This document shows positions 1 through 6,800 of a stretch of 10,040 bases of DNA, one piece after another. The translations under genes were made by a program, and so were the position numbers. Source of the stretch: Dehalococcoidia bacterium. Lineage in GTDB: Bacteria; Chloroflexota; Dehalococcoidia; SM23-28-2; RBG-16-64-32. The notes beneath the pieces were generated by a model. The model worked only from the letters and a program-made list of their open reading frames with translations. It ran no database searches and was not told where the DNA came from. Each line of letters opens with the position of its first letter. Within the stretch, counting starts at the first letter, position 1. The stretch is from positions 1 through 10,040 of the forward strand of contig JAUYGU010000024.1 in assembly GCA_030690405.1 (NCBI GenBank), read 5' to 3'.

Positions 1-1497
<1,497 letters not shown>

Positions 1498-1518
1498 CGC
1501 TGGTGGCGGAGGCGCCTT

Positions 1519-2034
1519 CTATCGGCCAGGAGTCTGGCGGCGGCCGTTCTCTTTGCCGTTTTCGCGGGCCAGCGTTAGGTTGATCACCCCGTTGTTCAAG
1601 GTCCAGTCCAGGCTGTCGGGTCTGGCCTCACCCGGGAGTGCCACCTCTCCTCTGTAGTCCCTGAACTTTCCCCTGGCCGAAAGCTTCAAGGTATGATCCT
1701 CGAGCTCAACCCGGATGGAGTGTTCATCCGCTCCGGGAACCTCGGCCACAACAAGGATGCGGTTCCCCTCATCGAAGATGTCCACGATGGGCTCGACCGA
1801 TTCAGGGATCAGCGGTGCTGACTGCTTGGGCACGGGCCGCGCCGGCTGCGAGTGATTCCGGCCCAAGGACGTAGCCCCGTATCCTCGCTGAGGGGAGCCT
1901 CGGCTCACCCCCGTCGACGTCCTAGGAGGGATGCTCCTGATATTCCCGATCCGCGCTCCCAGGTTGACATTCCAGCCCTCATCTCCGCCACCTGCCCCTC
2001 CTCTTGTGAAAAGAGGCCCTCTTCTATTTCGCAT
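1519..2034 (-). CDS. Hsp20/alpha-crystallin family small heat-shock protein
   Basis: This is a 171-residue ATP-independent holdase that would bind unfolding proteins in the cytoplasm. The alpha-crystallin domain spans about residues 81-156. It opens with EPIVDIFDEGNRILVVAEVPG, carries the central LEDHTLKLSARG strand region, and ends with the family signature NNGVINLTL. The first 80 residues are Gly/Arg/Pro/Ser-rich and look disordered. The basic, polar C-terminus (ENGKENGRRQTPGR) lacks an obvious I-x-I/V oligomerisation motif after the domain. The ATG at 2034 is preceded by AGGGAGGG at 2045-2038, a strong but closely spaced Shine-Dalgarno, which supports this start. The EPxVDxFDEG type of Hsp20 resembles what I recall of proteins annotated as GvpH-like and found near CDC48 genes. 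No gas-vesicle gene is visible here, so I give no symbol. The gene converges on the CDC48 gene with 21 bases between stops. Confidence 0.9.
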   Translation of the reverse strand: MRNRRGPLFTRGGAGGGDEGWNVNLGARIGNIRSIPPRTSTGVSRGSPQRGYGATSLGRNHSQPARPVPKQSAPLIPESVEPIVDIFDEGNRILVVAEVPGADEHSIRVELEDHTLKLSARGKFRDYRGEVALPGEARPDSLDWTLNNGVINLTLARENGKENGRRQTPGR

Positions 2035-2059
2035 GTACCCTCCCTGGCTTCGGCGGTCT

Positions 2060-2147
2060 TCTGCCTTCCCCGCAGGGCGGGCCCGACCGGCAGACGGTTC
2101 CGAAGCCCCGTCTCCAAAGGGGGCTTGGCGTCATCGCTTTGGACGCC
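2060..2147 (-). promoter_or_regulatory. Structured leader upstream of the Hsp20 gene (three adjacent hairpins)
   Basis: On the minus strand, reading towards the Hsp20 start, three inverted repeats follow one another: GGCGTC/GACGCC (2147-2127), AAGCCCC/GGGGCTT (2126-2103), and TCTGCC/GGCAGA enclosing CCCGC/GCGGG (2094-2060). They lie 26-113 bases upstream of the ATG. Small heat-shock genes are often controlled by folded leaders, so a thermosensing or mRNA-stability role is possible. None of the hairpins visibly sequesters the Shine-Dalgarno, so this is inference from pairing alone. Confidence 0.3.
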
Positions 2148-2173
2148 ACCCGAACCTTGGAGTTGGCGACCTC

Positions 2174-2203
2174 ATTATGGGTGGCGGGTGATAGGGAGCG
2201 CAA
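2174..2203 (-). promoter_or_regulatory. Candidate sigma-70-like promoter for the Hsp20 gene
   Basis: On the minus strand there is a TTGCGC element (2203-2198), an 18-base spacer, and CATAAT (2179-2174). The -10 matches the TATAAT consensus at five of six positions and the -35 at three of six. Transcription would begin near 2167 and yield a leader of roughly 130 nt that contains the three hairpins at 2060-2147. No CIRCE-type heat-shock operator is evident. Confidence 0.3.
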
Positions 2204-2220
2204 CCGCTCCTGCCTTGGGA

Positions 2221-2249
2221 GGCAAGTACATATTGCGTAAACACTTGCC
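2221..2249. repeat. Perfect 7-bp inverted repeat, 15-bp spacer
   Basis: GGCAAGT (2221-2227) and ACTTGCC (2243-2249) flank an AT-richer 15-base centre. The dyad lies just upstream of the candidate Hsp20 promoter, so it could be a regulator operator or simply a hairpin. The pairing is seen directly; the role is unknown. Confidence 0.45.
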
Positions 2250-2340
2250 CTGCAAGGCTGTGGGTGCCTTTCGCTACGCAGATATTCGGCAGCCACTGGT
2301 ATCTAATCTCACCGAAATCGAACTCAGCGAGGCGCTCAGC

Positions 2341-2416
2341 GACTTGAGCAACAGCGCCCCCAACTGGTCACCCAGGCCATCCAGATTGGCGACCTACTGG
2401 CGCTGTTGCTCAAGTC
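2341..2416. repeat. 76-nt long stem-loop with 18-bp perfect outer stem
   Basis: GACTTGAGCAACAGCGCC (2341-2358) is the exact reverse complement of 2399-2416. Inside it, CCAACTGG (2360-2367) pairs with CCAGaTTGG (2381-2389) through 8 bp with one bulged A. This leaves a 13-nt apical loop and a lopsided internal loop of 1 nt against 9 nt. It lies over 1 kb downstream of the RHS stop and over 300 bases upstream of the Hsp20 start. No T-tract follows on either strand, so it is not a standard intrinsic terminator. It could be a small structured RNA, a recombination site or a mobile-element remnant. Confidence 0.6.
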
Positions 2417-2671
2417 TGGCCAGTTCACTTTCCAGCGCGGCTCGCAGAAACGCAGGCTGTTGTCGCCACAATTCGCTTATCTGCCACCCGTGAGAACCCG
2501 CAGCTCGGCGCCGGAGTAGGGAGCGGGTCCTACTTCGGCAGCGGTCAGCCTCACGGCCCCAGCCGGTCCAACGCCTGACCTCGCCGGAGCTCGACTGGGC
2601 CTGATGGCCTGATATGCCGCGGAGGAAGTTTCTCTGCTCATGCAGCCAGCAAATGCTAAGGCTCTCAGCAA

Positions 2672-2705
2672 TTGGTCACAACTTGGTCACCAAGTTGGTG
2701 ACCAA
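2672..2705. repeat. Clustered TTGGTCAC direct and inverted repeats
   Basis: TTGGTCAC occurs at 2672-2679 and again at 2683-2690, and the reverse complement GTGACCAA is at 2698-2705. The middle also reads AACTTGGT-C-ACCAAGTT, a near-perfect dyad (2680-2696). The 34-bp block is therefore almost fully self-complementary. Such dense, nested 8-mers could be a protein-binding site, but no adjacent regulator or recombinase gene was recognised. Confidence 0.45.
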
Positions 2706-3457
2706 CCCTGCCACCGGCTGGCACGGGACGGGATCGCGGGCCTCGATCTCAGATACGAAATGGGCCTAAAATCCACGTAACGGGAGGCCGTGGGACGGCC
2801 TGCACCGAACTTCAAAACCGTTGTGAGCCGGACTTGGCCTCTGAGGCATGAGCTCCGGCGTAAAGAACCGCCTGCCAGCAAGTCGGCCGCCGGCGGCGAT
2901 CCGCGGCGGCGAGGAGGCTGAACCGGAAGAAAGTTCGGGTCTTCCCCCGGTGCGGGGAGCCATTCTACAGAAATCGGCACCGAAGCGCTCTCGCCTATCT
3001 AGGACGAACAGGGGTGAATAGAGAGCCTTCGGCGTAATCGATGCCAGCTCAGGGCCTTCGACGACCATTCGCTGTCGCCATAGCCGTCTGCTCCAGAGTA
3101 AGAGGCGCCATAGGCCACCGCGTCCCAGATTGGGCCGAGACCACAGAGATCGCGCCACTCGATTTTGCCGCTGACCGGAACCGGGTGGCCGCTGAATGTG
3201 AAGTCCGGGGCGGCGACGGCCAGCAGGCTGTGGCACCTGGGGCAAAGCGGTGCGGCCTCCGCGGCAGTGCCCAGCTACCTGCGGCGCGCTGGCAGCAGTG
3301 GGGCGCGGCCAGCGACGGCTGCCGTGAACGCAGCGGCGACGATGAGGATCGTCGACCCGTTGGCGAAGTTAGCGACGTCATGATCGAAAGTGAAACTCCC
3401 CCTGCCACGGCCCTCTCCACCACTGGGTCGCGGACTGTCGTCTACTCGGCGTCGCGC

Positions 3458-3838
3458 TTAAAACCTCTCACATGCTGTGTAGGCCACCTTCGCCGCCACC
3501 TGGCATTTGCCTGCCTCTACATACGGTGCCTCAGGAACGCCGTAACTGACGCCTGCTCCATCGGATGAGGCTGTGAAGCTGACTGGCCCTGCTCCCACTG
3601 AAAGCGCAGGGGCTACCCCACATTCATTGATGGTGACGCCTACGCCTACTCCTACCCCAGCGCAGCTTGCCGATGCTTCCGCAACCACTCCCGGCCCACT
3701 CGGGGCCAGCCCACCCCCACCGGCGCTAACGCCGCCGCCAACGCCGACACCCATCTCGACGCAGACTGACGTGCCTTCCGAAGTGTGACATATCTGGCCG
3801 CCCAGACCCAGCCCCGCATAAAAAGAGCCGCCGATGCA
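3458..3838 (-). other. Variable C-terminal tip of the RHS protein (about residues 1904-2029)
   Basis: After DPSGL-W the sequence leaves the conserved RHS core and becomes low-complexity: runs such as GVGVGGGVSAGGGG and GVGVGVGV, seven cysteines counting the one just after DPSGLW, and a final segment (EAGKCQVAAKVAYTACERF) of more ordinary composition. In polymorphic toxin systems this position carries the effector. Here the Gly-rich make-up could equally be a membrane-active or beta-rich structural tip, or a non-toxic tail. I recognise no catalytic residues. Confidence 0.6.
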
Positions 3839-6800
3839 CCAGAGGCCTGATGGGTCACGCAGATTAACCGGATTGCTATTGACGTATGCGTACAGGTTAG
3901 CTTGGCCTCCGCCGAACAGGGCCGGATCGCGGGCGGTCCAACGGCCGCTGGCCGCGTCGTAGTCCCTGAATCCAAAGCGGACTAGTCCTGTAGCCGTGTC
4001 GTCCAGACCACCAGCAAAGCCAATCGGGAGGTCGAAGGCAGCGTTACTGTCGCTGAGCTTAACGCCGAAGCTATCGTACTCTATGACTTTCACGGCCGTA
4101 CCGGCTGCATCGGTCACTACCCTGGGTGTGCCCAGGTGATCCGTTGAGACGTAGTACCAGGCGCCGCCACGCTGGAGGGCGAAGAGAAGCCCGCTATCGT
4201 CGTAGTAGTAGTCCGTGAGTATTCCGCCTGGGTCCCTTGCCGCCGTTATCTGGAAGGAATCGCCTGGGTCGCCGTAGAGGTACTGGTAGCTGCCGGCGGC
4301 GTCCGTCCGCGCCACCCGCCGGCCCAGCGCGTCGTATGCATACGTGACCGTCTGGCCGCCGACGGTCGCCGAGAGCAGCTCGCCAGTGGCGCTGTACGAG
4401 AACGTGTCGCTACCTCGCTGAGAGAGGAAGCCATCGGCATTGAACTGGTAGGCGACCCCGCCCTGCTGCATGAGCCGGTCCTGAGTGTCATAGGTTGCGG
4501 ACGAGGATAGTGTGCTCGTGCGGTTGCCGTTGAGGTCGTAGCCGTAGCTTTCGACTGTCGTCGCGTCCCGCTGGACTTGAACGACACGATCGTCCGCGTC
4601 ATAGGTGTAAGCGTAGGTGTGGGGCGTGCCTCCAACCGTTTCTACCTTCTGCAGCACACGGCCGACGTTATCGTAGGTCAGCTGGATGTTGTACGCCTGC
4701 TGGCCATTCGCTACGTGATCGCGGCTCGCAGTGCGAGCAAGGCTGTCGTAGCCGAGGGTCAGAGTTGAGGTGCCATCGCTGATCGCGGCCGGCGCTCCGC
4801 CGGGACCGCTGCGTGTGATCGTGAACGGGCCGATGTCCGTTACCAGACCATCGGTGTCGCGGGTTAACAGGTGTTGAAGTGTGTCTGTGCCGCTGTTGAG
4901 AGTCATGCCGGTGAGGAAGAAGTTGTTATCGTACGAATACTGGAACTGGCCCTGCGCTGGACCCGTCCAGGTGGCGCCCGTCACCAGCTGGCCGTCATAC
5001 GTGAAAGCGATTCCTTGCGCCGCGCCGCCGCCGGCCGGCGTCCTGGTAAGGTTGGCAGGACGTTCCGTGCCGCCGGCGTAGGTAAACGTGTTCGTCGCTT
5101 CGGCATAGCTCGTCTCGGAGAGGCGCCCGCCGGAGTCATAGCTGTTGTCGATCATGCGACCGCCGGGCAGGGTCGTGCGCGTGACGGAGCGGTCGATATC
5201 GTAGCTCTTTGTTTGGCCGGGGTTGCCGGGTGGCGTGTAGCCGGCATCGAGGTTCACCGTCGTGTAGCCGATCTGGTGGACCGCGCCCGTGGCCATGGTC
5301 ACGCTGGTGCGGTTCCCGTTGGCATCGTAGGCAAATCCGTAAGTCCTCCCGCTGGGAAGGACCAGTTGAGTGAGGCGGTCAGCGCCGTCATATGAGTAGC
5401 TGGTCTGGTTCCCGGCAGCGTCGGTACGAGTGCTGAGACGGTTCAGTGAATCGAATGCGAACGTCCAGGACACGTTGCCCTGCTGCGTCTGGGTCATACG
5501 GCCCTGCGCGTCGTACGTGAACGACAGAGGGTCAACGCCCGCACCCGGCTGCTGTTCAATCACACGTCCCAGCGGATCGAGATCGCTATGTGTTTGCCTG
5601 CCTGCCGGGCTGGTGGTTGAAAGCCGCCGGAGAGAGTTGTCGTAGACGGTGGTGGAGGTCCGGCCGTTGATGGAGCTGGTAGAGGTAAGGGATTGCAGGC
5701 TCAGCGGATTGTTTGGGTCCGCCAGTGTCGCTGTTTGCTGACTGGTGAACGTCTTAGTCAGGCCACCAGGCGTGGTCTCGGTCAGACTCGTGGAAAGCGG
5801 GGCGAGCATACCCCAACGCGGGTCCGGGCCCTGTACCTGGCTCATGGCCGTGCCATCGGCGAAGGTACCCGTCGCGCTGCCGTTTGCGCCGCTGACCACG
5901 GTCGTGGATGCTCCGGCCGGCTGGGTAGTGGTGAACGTCTGACCGCCGCTGGCAAGCCGTTCCAGCTCATAGTTCGTCGTGCGGCCGAGCGCCGTCGTCA
6001 GGGTCGCCGAATAGCCGTTAGCGGTGTCCGTACGGGAAAGCGCCTTGCTGCCGCCGGCAGGATCCTGGTCCAGGGTGAGGCGGCCGTTGGCGTCGTACAC
6101 GAAGGTGTAGGGATTGCCACCGGGGTCGGTCAGGCTGGTCAGCAGTCCACCGCTACCGTAACCGAGCTGGATAGCCTCGCCCGCCGGGTTGGTGACGCTC
6201 GCGAGATAGCCGTCTGGATCGAGGGTCAGGTCCGTGCGCTGGCCGAACGGGCCGACAATGGCGGTCGGCTTGCCGCTGGTGTCGCGCTCGATCGTCGTCA
6301 CATTGCCGTCGCCATCGGTGACGGCAGTCAGCCGGCCGGTGCCGTCATAGCCAAATTCGTAGAGCACGGCCGAGGTCAGGCCATGCAGTGTGCGCAGGTG
6401 ACGGCCGCTCACATTGAATTGATACACTTCGCGGCCATCTAGGGAAGGAATTGTGAAAGCCGCCGGAGCGAAAGCGGGCAGCGGCGATAACACCTTTCGG
6501 ATCCGATAGTTTTCGGCGTCCGCGATATAGAGGCTTCCGTCGGCCCCCACGGCGACACCGTACGGGCTTCTGAGTGCCGCCTGGGTGGCGGGGCCGCCGT
6601 CGCCACCGAAGCCTTGAGTGCCACCCGCCACGGTCGAGATGATGCCGTCCGTCACCACCCGGATCCGATAGCTGTTGAAGTCCGGGATATACAGGCTTCC
6701 GTCTGCCCCCACGGCGACACCGACGGGGGAGTTGAATGCCGCCTGGGTGGCGGGGCCGCCGTCGCCACCGAAGCCGAAGGTGCCGTTACCGGCCACGGTG

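Larger units (their letters stand above)
2148..3457. other. Gene-poor intergenic stretch with several inverted repeats
   Basis: About 1.3 kb between the Hsp20 leader and the 3' end of the RHS gene has open frames on both strands, but none has a convincing start, ribosome-binding site and recognisable product together. It holds the repeats listed separately (2221-2249, 2341-2416, 2672-2705) and two small hairpins: AGGCCG/CGGCCT at 2785-2801 and TCCCC/GGGGA at 2943-2958. Neither small hairpin is followed by a T-tract, so I do not call terminators. I found no tRNA signature, CRISPR array or transposase motif. Between 3457 and 2999, minus strand, the RHS frame stays open for 60 codons and then 91 codons, separated by a TAG, and could be decayed coding sequence. 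Confidence 0.5.

Noticed and set aside
1852..2493. 213-codon plus-strand open frame overlapping the Hsp20 gene start
   Set aside because: The product is Arg/Ser/Pro-rich with no recognisable domain, it crosses the Hsp20 N-terminus and leader hairpins, and its 3' part simply reads through the 76-nt stem-loop.
2800..2840. Possible tRNA fragment or attachment core around ttcaaaaccg
   Set aside because: The bases resemble an anticodon arm, but the stem does not pair properly and no D-arm, T-arm (GGTTCGAATCC) or acceptor stem is present around it.
3041..3568. 175-codon plus-strand open frame running into the 3' end of the RHS gene
   Set aside because: It is antisense to the RHS C-terminus, has no known domain, and has no clear ribosome-binding site. 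I could not support it as an immunity gene.
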